A stretch of 22,696 bases of DNA from a virus. This document shows positions 8,486-17,514 of the stretch, piece by piece (position 1 is the stretch's first letter; every line of letters starts with the position of its first letter). The position numbers and the translations under genes were made by a program. The notes under the pieces are model-generated. The model saw only the letters and a list, made by a program, of their open reading frames with translations, was not told the origin of the DNA and did not search any database. The stretch spans positions 1 through 22,696 of IMG/VR virus record IMGVR_UViG_3300017752_002280; one strand, written 5' to 3'.

Positions 8486-11400
8486 ATGCCAAGTCCAACT
8501 GACTTTAATCTCTCACCTTACTATGATGACTTCAACGAGTCTAAAAAGTTTCATAGAATACTTTTCAGACCGTCATTTGCTGTACAGGCTAGAGAATTAA
8601 CACAGTCACAATCAATATTACAAAACCAAGTAGAAAAGATATCAGACCATCTTTTTGAAAAAGGTGCAATGGTTATTCCTGGTGAAGTAGGATATAATAT
8701 AAATTACTATGCAGTTAAACTAACTTCATTTACAGATTCATCTTCCGTAGGTCTTACTCTAGCAGATTTTAATAATTTACAATTAACAGGTCAAACTTCA
8801 GGTGTTATAGCAAAGGTTATTAATTTTGTTGCTACAGACGGAACAGACCCTAATACTTTATATGTACAATACGAAAATTCAGGTACAAATAATACAGAAA
8901 TAAAATTTACAGCTGGTGAAACAATATCTGTTGCAACAACTTTACAAGGTACAGCAACAACTGTATCTGCTGTAGTAGATTCATGTGCTACAGGTGCAGC
9001 TGCGTATGTAGCCGCTGGTACTTACTACATCAATGGTTTTCATGTTGAAGTTTCAGAGCAAACTGTAATATTAGACAAGTACACAAACACACCATCATAC
9101 AGAGTAGGTTTATTAGTTTCAGAATCTTTTGTAACACCTAATGATGACCCCGATTTAGTTGATAATGCACAAGGCACTTCAAATGTTAATGCTCCTGGTG
9201 CTCACAGATTTAAAATAGATTTAACTCTAACTAAAAAAGCTTTATCTGCTGTAGATGACGCAAACTTTGTAGAGTTGTTAAGATTAAAAGCAGGTATCTT
9301 ACAGAACCAAGTTAGAACAACAGAATATGCAGTATTAGAAGATACACTTGCTCGTAGAACATTTGACGAGAGTGGTGACTATGCAGTAAGAGATTTTGAT
9401 TTAGATTTAAGAGAACATTTAATAAATGGAAATAACAGAGGTATTTTTACATCCGCTAACGGTGGTTTAGAAAGTAAAATTGCAGCTGGTATGGGACCAG
9501 GTAAAGCATATGTTAAAGGTTACGAAATAGAAACTATCGGAACATCTTTTGTAGATATTAATAAAGCAAGAAGTTTTGATACACAAAATAACTTTACTAC
9601 TAAATTTGAAGTAGGTAACTTTGTCAATGTAAGAAATATTTTTGGTTCTCCAGATATAGGTTTTGTATCAGGCGCTACAGAAGCATTTAAAAGAGTTAAT
9701 TTATACAAAGACCAAACAACTTCAAGAGGAGTTGAAAATACAGGTTCAGGCGCAGGCATAACTTCAATAGGTCGTGCTAAGTCAAAAGGTTTCCAATATG
9801 TAACAGGTACACCATCAGCATTTACATTTTCTAGTGCAGCTTTAACAAATTCTGTTTACAGACATTATCTATTTGACATTAATATGTTTACACACTTGAA
9901 TGTAACATCTAATACAGCATTTACAACTGGCGAAACTGTAACAGGTTCAACTTCAGGTGCTACTGCTACAGTAGAAAGTTTATCTACACAAACAGCTGCT
10001 TCTGCTTCAGCAATTAGTGTTGCAAATCCAGGTGTTGTTACAGCAAATGGTCACGGTTTAAGAGAAGGACAACAAATAAAATTTAGTGCTATAAGTGCTA
10101 CAATTGGTGGTGTTGCAATAACAACAAATGATGTATATACAGTAAGAAATCCAAGTACAAATGCTTTTGAATTATATGGTGTAGATGGAACAACATCTCA
10201 AAATGTTGACGCTTTCACATCAGCAGGAAATGTTTTACATGGTGTTGTAGTATGTTCTAGTGTAAACGGAACATTTGTTGCAGGTGAAACAATAACAGGT
10301 GGTACTTCAGGTGGCACATCAATTATTCAATCAAACGCAGTTGGTTTAAAAGGTGTAACAACTTTTGAATTTCCACAAGTTAAACAACTTGGTATGGCAG
10401 GTTCGCCAGCATATACTTCGGATGTTTCAAAAAATGCAACATACGGAGAAAGTTTACAACTTACAGGTTCGTTATCAATAGCAAATGGTGGCACGGCAAT
10501 TTCAGGTTTTGGTACTTTATTTAATACAGAATTAAAACTAGGTGATGAGATTACATTTACTACAGACGCTGGTTCTTCTATAACAAGAATTGTTGAAGCT
10601 ATTATTTCAAATACTTCATTGACTTTATCAGCAGTAGTTGGTGGTTCAGATGTTTCTACAAAAACTGTTGCAACTAGAAACAGAGGTAAGTTACAAGATT
10701 CAAATAAAAATATTTCAATATTCAAATTACCAAATAGTGCAGTTAAAACTTTAAAGACAACTGCTAACAATGGTATTACAGATACAAACTTTAAAGTAAG
10801 AAGACAGTTTGTACAACAATTATCATCTGGTTCAGGTCAGATATCAGCAGGTACTAACGAAACTTTTGCAAGTTTAGCTGAAGGAGATTATACTGTATCT
10901 ATTAAAGCAATTGGTTCAGCTTCATCAGGTGCAAACGGTGATGTATTAAGTTTAACAGGTAATAATGCAGACGGTAATCCTATTTTCACATTATCTGGTT
11001 CGCCAACTGGTAAAACTTTAGACCTTGATTTTGGTACGGCTTATGCAGACGCAGAATTAAAAATACTTGCTACAGTTAACAGAGCAGTTGCAAGTTCTAA
11101 AACTAAAACACTAAATGCTAATACAACTTTACAAGTAACTTCACAATCAGTTATTGAAAGTGGTACAATAGGTTTAGGTAAGGCAGATGTATTTAAAATT
11201 AATAATGTTTATATGGCTGCTGACTTTAGTACAAACGCAACAACAAGTAGCACAAATATTACAAGTAGATTTGATTTAGATACAGGTCAAAGAGATAACT
11301 TCTATGACATTGGTAGATTAAAATTAAAAACAGGTGAATTAACACCGACAGGTAGATTACTTGTAGATTTTGATTTCTTTGGTCATGGTTCTGGTGATTA

Positions 11401-14400
11401 CTTTGATGTTGATTCATATTCAGGTGTTGTTACTTACGAAAATATACCAAGTTACAATTCAGATACAACTGGTAAACAATTTAATTTAAGAGACTGTTTA
11501 GATTTCAGACCTAGAGTTGATGACGCAAGTACAATTAATTCTGGTGGTCAAGATAGAAGTTTTGATGGTACAGGTGCTTCTACAGTTGATGTAGTTAAAT
11601 TTGGTGATGATGTAACTACAGACTTTGAATTTTATTTACCTAGAATTGATAAAATCTTTTTAGATAAAGATGGTGATTTCAAAGTTGTTGAAGGTTCATC
11701 TTCATTAGACCCACAAGTTCCTAAAAATTTAGATGGTGCAATGCATTTATACACATTGTCATTGGCGCCTTATACATTATCAACAAACGAAATAGAAATT
11801 GAAATTGTAGATAATCGTAGATATACAATGAGAGATATTGGTAGATTAGAAAAGAGAATTGAAAATGTAGAATACTATACTCAACTATCATTATTAGAAA
11901 CTCAAACTCAACAATTACAAATACAAGACGCAGAGGGATTTGATAGATTTAAAAATGGATTTATCGTAGATAACTTTACAGGTCACGGTATTGGTGATGT
12001 TGGTAATTTAGATTACAAAATTTCAATGGACATGGCTCAAGGTGAGGCTAGACCAATTTGTAAAACTGATTCAGTTCAACTAATTGAATCTGATGATGAC
12101 GGTACAACAATTTTAGCTACAGATAGAACAGATAATAATTATCAAAAAACTGGTGATTTAATTACATTACCTTTTGCTGAAGAAACTTTGATTGACCAAC
12201 CTTTTGCAAGTAAATTTTTAAATGTTAACCCTTTCAATGTATTCACATGGGTTGGTACTGTAGAGTTAGACCCAGCAGGTGATGAATGGAAAGAAACAGA
12301 GAGAGTACCAGAATTAGTTGTTAACCAACAAGGTATGTTTGACACTATGGCTGCTAATGCAGGCAATCCTAATTTAGAAAGAATAGAAATTGGTACAGTA
12401 TGGAATGAGTGGCAAGATAATTGGGTTGGTAGACCAGTAGAAGCAGGTACAAGAAATATCGGTGGTCAAAGAAGAGAACAAACTTTTGCTCATGGTATTC
12501 CAAGAAGAGTTTTACAAACACAAGAGATTACAACTGTTCAACAAGTAAATCAAACTAGAACAGGTGTGAGAAGTGTTGTAGTACCACAAGTTGTTAGACG
12601 GTCATTAGGTGACAGAGTTCTTAATGTTGCGTTTATACCTTTTATTAGAAGTAGAACAGTAAACTTTACAGTAACAAGATTAAAACCAAATACTAAAGTA
12701 TTCCCATTCTTTGATAACATTGATGTATCAAGTTATGTTACACCAACAGGTGGTGCATTAGGTGGTAATTTAGTATCAGACGCTAACGGTGCATTATCAG
12801 GTTCTTTTGCAATACCTGACCCGACAGTTGACGCAAATCCAAGATGGCGTACAGGTACAAGAGTATTCAGATTAACTAGTTCATCTACAAATGATTTAAA
12901 TTCTGTAGTAGAAACTTCAGCAGAGGGTGATTACACAGCAAGAGGTTCTTTAGAAACAGTTAGAGAAACAATTGTTTCAACAAGAGAACCTAGACTTGTA
13001 AGAGAAAATACTACAGAGACAAGAAACTTAGCAAGAACATCAACAAGAAGAACAGACAGACAAGTTGGTTGGTGGGATCCTCTAGCACAAACATTCTTGA
13101 TTGATGATAAAGGTGGTGTATTTGTGTCTTCACTTGACTTATATTTCCAATCTAAGCCAGGTTCAAGTGACTCACAAGTTCCTGTAACTCTACAAATTAG
13201 AGAAGTTAAAAATGGTTATCCTTCTACAAATATTTTACCATTCTCGGAAGTTTCTTTAAATCCTAATCTTGTTAATACTAGTGTTGACGCTAGCGTTGCA
13301 ACTACATTTAACTTCAATAGTCCAGTATTCATTCAAGAAAATACAGAGTATGCATTTGTATTATTAGCAAATACACAAGAATATAATGTTTATGTATCAA
13401 GAGTAGGTCAAACTAATTTAGGTTCTGATAGAACAATATCACAACAACCTTACGCTGGTGTATTATTTAAATCTCAAAACGGTTCTACATGGACTGCTGA
13501 ACAAAATGAAGATGTTAAATTTAAAATGAAAAGATGTGAATTCCAAAATGTTCAAGGTAATGTAACATTCTGTAATGACAGTTTACCAGTAAGAAATTTA
13601 AAAACAAATCCTATTAGAACAACAAGTGGTTCTCATATTATTAGAGTTTTCCATCCAAACCACGGTATGCACGGAACAGGTAACAATGTTACATTGGCCG
13701 GCTTTGAGGCAAGTACAAACTACAATGGTATTGCAGGTTCTTCAATTAACGGAACATATTCAGCATTATCTAATATTACACTTGATAGTTATGATGTTGC
13801 AATTGCAGACAGTTCAAATGCAAATTCTTCAGGCGACACAGGTGGTACAGGTATAACTGCTACACAAAATAGATTGTTTGATGTATCAATGTTAAATATT
13901 CAAACTATGACTGTACCTGAAACAAATATTAATTATGCTATTAGACCTACAAGTGGTAAATCAGTTCACGGTACAGAAACAGAATTTACAATGATACCTA
14001 CAACAAATAAAATTAGTGTTATCGCAAACGATAATATTTACTTTGAAGCACCTCAAATGGTGGCTAGTGATATTAACCAAACAAATGAGATGTCAGGTAG
14101 TAAGTCATTATTTGTAACATGTACATTATCAACATCAAATACAAAATTATCACCTGTAATTGATACACAAAGAATTAGTATGATTACAGTACAAAACAGA
14201 TTGAATAGTCCTACAAGTATTAATCATCCTAATTTTAAAGATGATGAACAACCAAGTGGTTCTGCTACAGCAGCTATTTACTGTACAAGACCTGTTGTAT
14301 TAGATAATCCATCAACTTCATTAGAAGTTAGACTTACTTCAAATGTAAGGTCAGACGCAGAGGTTGAAGTTTACTTTAGAGCAACATCATCCGAAGAAGT

Positions 14401-14623
14401 TAGAGATGTTAAAGATTTAAATTGGGTGCCATTTAATGGTAACGGTAGTGAAGATATTGCAGTAGCACCTGCTGAATCAAATAATGAATTTAAAGAATAC
14501 AAATATAGTATAGCTAGTTTACCAGAGTTTACAGCATTTCAAATTAAGATTGCTATGAAAGCAACAAACTCAGCTCATGCTCCTAGAGTTAAAGATTTAA
14601 GAGGAATAGCGTTGGCGGTGTAA
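8486..14623 (+). CDS. Giant baseplate/tail-fibre structural protein (DUF4815-like)
   Basis: At 2045 residues this is by far the largest gene here. The N-terminus (FRPSFAVQARELTQSQSILQ, about 27-46, then NQVEKISDHLFEKGAMVIPG) resembles the DUF4815 type found in large structural proteins of marine T4-like phages. Residues about 95-110, 482-500 and 599-612 carry GETxTGxTSGxT modules, and 512-575 holds a GHGLREGQQIKFS ... YTVRNPSTNAFELYG stretch like small beta-barrel domains of tail proteins. A coiled-coil-like helix (RRYTMRDIGRLEKRIENVEY and on) lies near 1111-1160. The C-terminal third contains RTDRQVGWWDPLAQTFLID with Trp1529-Trp1530 and a jelly-roll-like region after it. It probably fills the role that gp9-gp12 have in T4, as an outer baseplate or fibre connector. 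A ribosome-binding site AGGAGA overlaps the gp8 stop. Structural identity is strong; the exact role is inferred. Confidence 0.8.
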   Translation: MPSPTDFNLSPYYDDFNESKKFHRILFRPSFAVQARELTQSQSILQNQVEKISDHLFEKGAMVIPGEVGYNINYYAVKLTSFTDSSSVGLTLADFNNLQLTGQTSGVIAKVINFVATDGTDPNTLYVQYENSGTNNTEIKFTAGETISVATTLQGTATTVSAVVDSCATGAAAYVAAGTYYINGFHVEVSEQTVILDKYTNTPSYRVGLLVSESFVTPNDDPDLVDNAQGTSNVNAPGAHRFKIDLTLTKKALSAVDDANFVELLRLKAGILQNQVRTTEYAVLEDTLARRTFDESGDYAVRDFDLDLREHLINGNNRGIFTSANGGLESKIAAGMGPGKAYVKGYEIETIGTSFVDINKARSFDTQNNFTTKFEVGNFVNVRNIFGSPDIGFVSGATEAFKRVNLYKDQTTSRGVENTGSGAGITSIGRAKSKGFQYVTGTPSAFTFSSAALTNSVYRHYLFDINMFTHLNVTSNTAFTTGETVTGSTSGATATVESLSTQTAASASAISVANPGVVTANGHGLREGQQIKFSAISATIGGVAITTNDVYTVRNPSTNAFELYGVDGTTSQNVDAFTSAGNVLHGVVVCSSVNGTFVAGETITGGTSGGTSIIQSNAVGLKGVTTFEFPQVKQLGMAGSPAYTSDVSKNATYGESLQLTGSLSIANGGTAISGFGTLFNTELKLGDEITFTTDAGSSITRIVEAIISNTSLTLSAVVGGSDVSTKTVATRNRGKLQDSNKNISIFKLPNSAVKTLKTTANNGITDTNFKVRRQFVQQLSSGSGQISAGTNETFASLAEGDYTVSIKAIGSASSGANGDVLSLTGNNADGNPIFTLSGSPTGKTLDLDFGTAYADAELKILATVNRAVASSKTKTLNANTTLQVTSQSVIESGTIGLGKADVFKINNVYMAADFSTNATTSSTNITSRFDLDTGQRDNFYDIGRLKLKTGELTPTGRLLVDFDFFGHGSGDYFDVDSYSGVVTYENIPSYNSDTTGKQFNLRDCLDFRPRVDDASTINSGGQDRSFDGTGASTVDVVKFGDDVTTDFEFYLPRIDKIFLDKDGDFKVVEGSSSLDPQVPKNLDGAMHLYTLSLAPYTLSTNEIEIEIVDNRRYTMRDIGRLEKRIENVEYYTQLSLLETQTQQLQIQDAEGFDRFKNGFIVDNFTGHGIGDVGNLDYKISMDMAQGEARPICKTDSVQLIESDDDGTTILATDRTDNNYQKTGDLITLPFAEETLIDQPFASKFLNVNPFNVFTWVGTVELDPAGDEWKETERVPELVVNQQGMFDTMAANAGNPNLERIEIGTVWNEWQDNWVGRPVEAGTRNIGGQRREQTFAHGIPRRVLQTQEITTVQQVNQTRTGVRSVVVPQVVRRSLGDRVLNVAFIPFIRSRTVNFTVTRLKPNTKVFPFFDNIDVSSYVTPTGGALGGNLVSDANGALSGSFAIPDPTVDANPRWRTGTRVFRLTSSSTNDLNSVVETSAEGDYTARGSLETVRETIVSTREPRLVRENTTETRNLARTSTRRTDRQVGWWDPLAQTFLIDDKGGVFVSSLDLYFQSKPGSSDSQVPVTLQIREVKNGYPSTNILPFSEVSLNPNLVNTSVDASVATTFNFNSPVFIQENTEYAFVLLANTQEYNVYVSRVGQTNLGSDRTISQQPYAGVLFKSQNGSTWTAEQNEDVKFKMKRCEFQNVQGNVTFCNDSLPVRNLKTNPIRTTSGSHIIRVFHPNHGMHGTGNNVTLAGFEASTNYNGIAGSSINGTYSALSNITLDSYDVAIADSSNANSSGDTGGTGITATQNRLFDVSMLNIQTMTVPETNINYAIRPTSGKSVHGTETEFTMIPTTNKISVIANDNIYFEAPQMVASDINQTNEMSGSKSLFVTCTLSTSNTKLSPVIDTQRISMITVQNRLNSPTSINHPNFKDDEQPSGSATAAIYCTRPVVLDNPSTSLEVRLTSNVRSDAEVEVYFRATSSEEVRDVKDLNWVPFNGNGSEDIAVAPAESNNEFKEYKYSIASLPEFTAFQIKIAMKATNSAHAPRVKDLRGIALAV

Positions 14624-14624
14624 T

Positions 14625-14852
14625 ATGGCAGAGAGATTAAAAGTAGAAGGTTTTACAAGTTTAGTCAGACACTCCCATTCAAACGGTATTGTTAACACAA
14701 ATGTAAGTGAATATGAAACTTACATGAAAAGAGTTAAAGATAGAAACAGACACGGTGACCAAATAAGAAGTGCCGTAAAAGACATAAATAATTTAAAGAC
14801 CGAATTAAGAGAAATAAAAGGTTTACTAAAAGAGATAATCAATGGCAGTTAA
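14625..14852 (+). CDS. Small coiled-coil protein in the tail module
   Basis: The 75-residue product is charged and mostly helical. Residues about 42-73 (RHGDQIRSAVKDINNLKTEL and on to LLKEIING) show heptad-like spacing of I, L and V, so a short coiled coil is likely. The first 30 residues include FTSLVRHSHSNGIVNTN, a pattern I associate with small conserved proteins at this place in marine T4-like phages. It starts 1 base after the giant gene and its last 11 bases overlap the next gene, which argues for coupled synthesis with both. It might be a fibre chaperone or a trimerisation aid, but nothing in the sequence proves this. Confidence 0.7.
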   Translation: MAERLKVEGFTSLVRHSHSNGIVNTNVSEYETYMKRVKDRNRHGDQIRSAVKDINNLKTELREIKGLLKEIINGS

Positions 14853-15783
14853 AAACATAGCAGTAACAGATACACTAGAAACATTTAGAACCAAATTTAA
14901 TGATTTGGCGGCAACTGATTTCGGTGATATAGCTACTCTTGATAATTCAATTGTTGCAACAAATCTAGTTGACGCAATGAATGAAACAATTAGTATTGCT
15001 ACATCTACTGCTGGTTGGACAATAGAAGACTCAACATCAACTCAACAGATTATTGGTGGTGGTAATATTTTAAGAGTATTTGGAGCTGCAAACGAAATTA
15101 CAGCAGTTGTAAGTGCGATTGACACATTAACAATTGGTTTACCGGACGCTGTATCTATAACAACATCATTAACAGCTCCTACTTTATCAACTGGTAACAT
15201 GTCGTTAACAAACGGTTCTATTACAGATTCAAGTGGTAACATATCTTTTGGTAATGAAAATTTAGCTACAACAGGTAATATTAACGGTGCAACAATAACC
15301 GGTACAACTATTACCGGTTCAGGTGGTACTCACACTTTAGGCACAATAGAAGTTTCAGGCAATACAATTCGTTCAACAGACTCTACAGTAATTAGTATAA
15401 ACGATTCAATATCAGTAACAGGCACAGTATCAACCAACAATATTGGTACAGTCACAGGAACAGCAGTTAATTTTGGTGCAAATAATTTACAAACAAGTGG
15501 TTTTTATTATACATCAAATACTTCAGGTGGTATAGTTTTTGAAGGTGGAACAGCAGATGGTTTTGAAACATTTTTAAATGTAATAGACCCTACGGATGAT
15601 AGAGTTATAAACTTTCCTGATAATTCAGGTACAGTTATTACAACAGGTTCAGCAGACGCAGTTAGTGAAGCTATGATGGCTAATGACGCAATAGGACAAA
15701 ATGAATTAAAGTCAGTAGTGTCTTTACAAATATTAAATTCATCTGGTACAGTTTTAAAAACATTGTATGGTGCAGGTGCATAG
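14842..15783 (+). CDS. Fibre-like virion structural protein, 313 residues
   Basis: The N-terminal 40 residues (DTLETFRTKFNDLAATDFGD) resemble the FRxKFNxL attachment segment of marine phage fibre proteins. The middle (about 100-215) is a low-complexity run rich in T, G, S, N and I, with recurring turns such as GNINGATITGTTITGSGG and SVTGTVSTNN, as expected for a beta-helical or triple-beta shaft. Towards the end, DPTDDRVINFPDNSGTVITT (about 249-268) is a sequence type often seen near fibre ends. No cysteine-rich or membrane segment is present. The start overlaps the previous gene by 11 bases, with AAGAGA upstream as ribosome-binding site. A role as a fibre or fibre connector is likely; partner and receptor are unknown. 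Confidence 0.65.
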   Translation: MAVKNIAVTDTLETFRTKFNDLAATDFGDIATLDNSIVATNLVDAMNETISIATSTAGWTIEDSTSTQQIIGGGNILRVFGAANEITAVVSAIDTLTIGLPDAVSITTSLTAPTLSTGNMSLTNGSITDSSGNISFGNENLATTGNINGATITGTTITGSGGTHTLGTIEVSGNTIRSTDSTVISINDSISVTGTVSTNNIGTVTGTAVNFGANNLQTSGFYYTSNTSGGIVFEGGTADGFETFLNVIDPTDDRVINFPDNSGTVITTGSADAVSEAMMANDAIGQNELKSVVSLQILNSSGTVLKTLYGAGA

Positions 15784-15798
15784 GAATGGAATTAGATT

Positions 15799-16779
15799 AT
15801 GGCAGTAGTACGACCACTCTATTATAATACAACAAGCAATAATGTACAAGAGATGTCGGATAGTCAAATTGACGACTTAAAGACATTTTGTATTTTTAAA
15901 TATCAAACATCTGGCGCAGTACAATTATCAGTAGATTCAAGTAACACAGGTAATCTCTCTTCAATTAGTGATACAAGATTACAGGCAGGCGCAGCTTCAA
16001 CTAGTGTAACGGCTTTTCCGAATGAGGCAACAACAGCCGAACCAAGTACAGTTACAGTTAATTATCAGCGTGTTACTCAAACAGTAAGTTCAGTACATAA
16101 CACATTAACTGCTGATGGTGGTACAAGATATCCAGCTTATTACAATTCATCAGGAAATATTCAGGCTATGAGTGCTCAGGATATGAAAGATACTTTAATA
16201 CATCCAGCATTTGATATTATTTTTTCTACAAATACTACAGTACAACAATCAGGAACATATTTTTTAAAAACTAGTACAACACTTGGTACTAATAATGATA
16301 GAAGCGTACTTACTTCAGCTAATGCTGTTTTTGTAGATACAAGAGCAAATACAGCTGCTTATACAGCAGGTGGTATTGGTGAAGCTTTAGACCAACCTAC
16401 AAATATTACAAGTTATTATTTACATCAAAATTCATACGCTTCAAATCCAGTTTCTAGTATGCAGTTACCATTGAAGATAGATGACAATAATAATTTACAA
16501 GAATATCCTACAACAGGTTTTCCTACTTTTGACCAATTGTGTGAAAACTTTATGGGGCATACAGCAACTAGTTCAACAGATGGTTACACTTTAAGATATG
16601 CATTAGGAACATCAACATCTGATTATTCAAAAGGTTCAGGTATTGCAGATACAAGATTAAACGGTACTGGTAATTATCAAACAAGATTTGTTAATGCTGA
16701 TGATTACAGAGCACAAGAATTTCCAAACGGAACAGCAACAACGGTAAATACATATTATTTAAGATTAATTAAAGCATAG
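15799..16779 (+). CDS. Virion structural protein with internal duplication
   Basis: I do not recognise a named family beyond a general likeness to structural proteins of marine T4-like phages. The 326-residue product is built from related segments. VRPLYYNTTSNNVQEMSDSQ (4-23, continuing IDDLK) matches RYPAYYNSSGNIQAMSAQDM (110-129), and a weaker third copy LPLKIDDNNNLQEYPTTGF lies at 223-241. A second pair, SISDTRLQAG (55-64) and SGIADTRLNG (280-289), is followed in each case by a FPN turn and a beta strand (VTVNYQRV, VNTYYLRL). This suggests one ancestral unit copied, with an insertion of about 100 residues in the second copy. It is the last structural gene before the epimerase, 15 bases after the previous stop. 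Confidence 0.6.
   Translation: MAVVRPLYYNTTSNNVQEMSDSQIDDLKTFCIFKYQTSGAVQLSVDSSNTGNLSSISDTRLQAGAASTSVTAFPNEATTAEPSTVTVNYQRVTQTVSSVHNTLTADGGTRYPAYYNSSGNIQAMSAQDMKDTLIHPAFDIIFSTNTTVQQSGTYFLKTSTTLGTNNDRSVLTSANAVFVDTRANTAAYTAGGIGEALDQPTNITSYYLHQNSYASNPVSSMQLPLKIDDNNNLQEYPTTGFPTFDQLCENFMGHTATSSTDGYTLRYALGTSTSDYSKGSGIADTRLNGTGNYQTRFVNADDYRAQEFPNGTATTVNTYYLRLIKA
15808..16194 (+). repeat. Diverged intragenic duplication within the 326-residue structural gene
   Basis: Codons 4-28 (15808-15882) and 109-132 (16123-16194) encode related segments sharing the pattern R-x-x-x-Y-Y-N-x-x-x-N-x-Q-x-M-S-x-x-x-x-x-D. The copies have diverged at the DNA level, so the duplication is old. Confidence 0.6.
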
Positions 16780-16785
16780 TGAAAA

Positions 16786-17514
16786 ATGAATATATTATTA
16801 ACAGGAAGTGATGGCTTCATAGGCTCTCATTTATATCATCATCTAAAAAAAGAACATAATGTTTATGGTTTTGATTTAAAAAATGGTCATAACATTTTAC
16901 AATCAGACTTTCCAAAAGATATAAATTTAGTAATTCATTTAGCAGGTTTATCTGGTGTTAGAGATAGTCTAGGCAGACCTGAAGAATATTGGAAAACAAA
17001 TGTAATTGGCACACAAAGATTATTTGAACACTACAGAGATGTTAGAATAGTTTATGCTAGTTCATCTACAGCACACGAACCATGGAAAAATCCATACGCA
17101 ATGAGTAAGTATAGTATGGAACAACTAAACCATAACAATGCAGTTGGTATGAGATTTACTACAGTTTATGGTCCAGGTGCTAGAGTAGATATGTTAATAC
17201 CTAAAATATTAAGAAGTGATATAGAATACCTAAATGTAAATCATATTAGAGATTTTATACATGTAAATGATGTTGTAAGTGCTGTAGAAATTATGATGAA
17301 TAACACATTTAGAGGTGTTGTAGAAGTAGGCACAGGCATTAGTAATAAACTTGTTGATATTGCAAATTATTTTAAAATAGATTATAAATCTGTATTAGGA
17401 GATGAAACTGAAAGACTAGATAATACGGCTGATATATCTATACTAAATAAGTTTGGATGGCGAGCAAAAATAAACTTATATAATTATATTGAGGAGAACA
17501 GAAATGTTAACTAA
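16786..17514 (+). CDS. NAD-dependent nucleotide-sugar epimerase/dehydratase (extended SDR)
   Basis: The 242-residue enzyme has a Rossmann fold of the extended short-chain dehydrogenase type. MNILLTGSDGFIGSH gives the GxxGxxG dinucleotide loop at 7-13, and Asp30 at the end of the second strand favours NAD. HLAGLSGVRDS (51-61) and YASSSTAHEPWKNPY (90-104) lead to the catalytic Tyr104-x-x-x-Lys108 pair with Ser in the 92-94 stretch, and RDFIHVNDVVSAVE (155-168) is the family C-terminal signature. Relatives convert NDP-sugars (4-epimerases, 4,6-dehydratases, GDP-fucose synthase) and usually have 300-340 residues, so this is a compact form with a short substrate domain. It starts 6 bases after the last structural gene on the late strand, while the glycosyltransferases are on the opposite strand. 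The substrate cannot be deduced. Confidence 0.85.
   Translation: MNILLTGSDGFIGSHLYHHLKKEHNVYGFDLKNGHNILQSDFPKDINLVIHLAGLSGVRDSLGRPEEYWKTNVIGTQRLFEHYRDVRIVYASSSTAHEPWKNPYAMSKYSMEQLNHNNAVGMRFTTVYGPGARVDMLIPKILRSDIEYLNVNHIRDFIHVNDVVSAVEIMMNNTFRGVVEVGTGISNKLVDIANYFKIDYKSVLGDETERLDNTADISILNKFGWRAKINLYNYIEENRNVN
17491..17496 (+). promoter_or_regulatory. Ribosome-binding site GAGGAG fixing the start at 17504
   Basis: GAGGAG lies 7 bases before ATG 17504, inside the end of the epimerase gene. It favours this ATG over an in-frame TTG at 17489, which would put the site inside the coding sequence. Confidence 0.75.

Noticed and set aside
10327-10770. 147-codon open frame on the minus strand inside the giant gene
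   Set aside because: It lies wholly opposite a well-supported + strand gene, has no ribosome-binding site or recognisable domain, and its composition is what the complement of a Thr/Ser/Val-rich gene gives. The other minus-strand frames at 1893, 4900, 5209, 7528, 7936, 9520, 12142 and 15042 fail for the same reasons.
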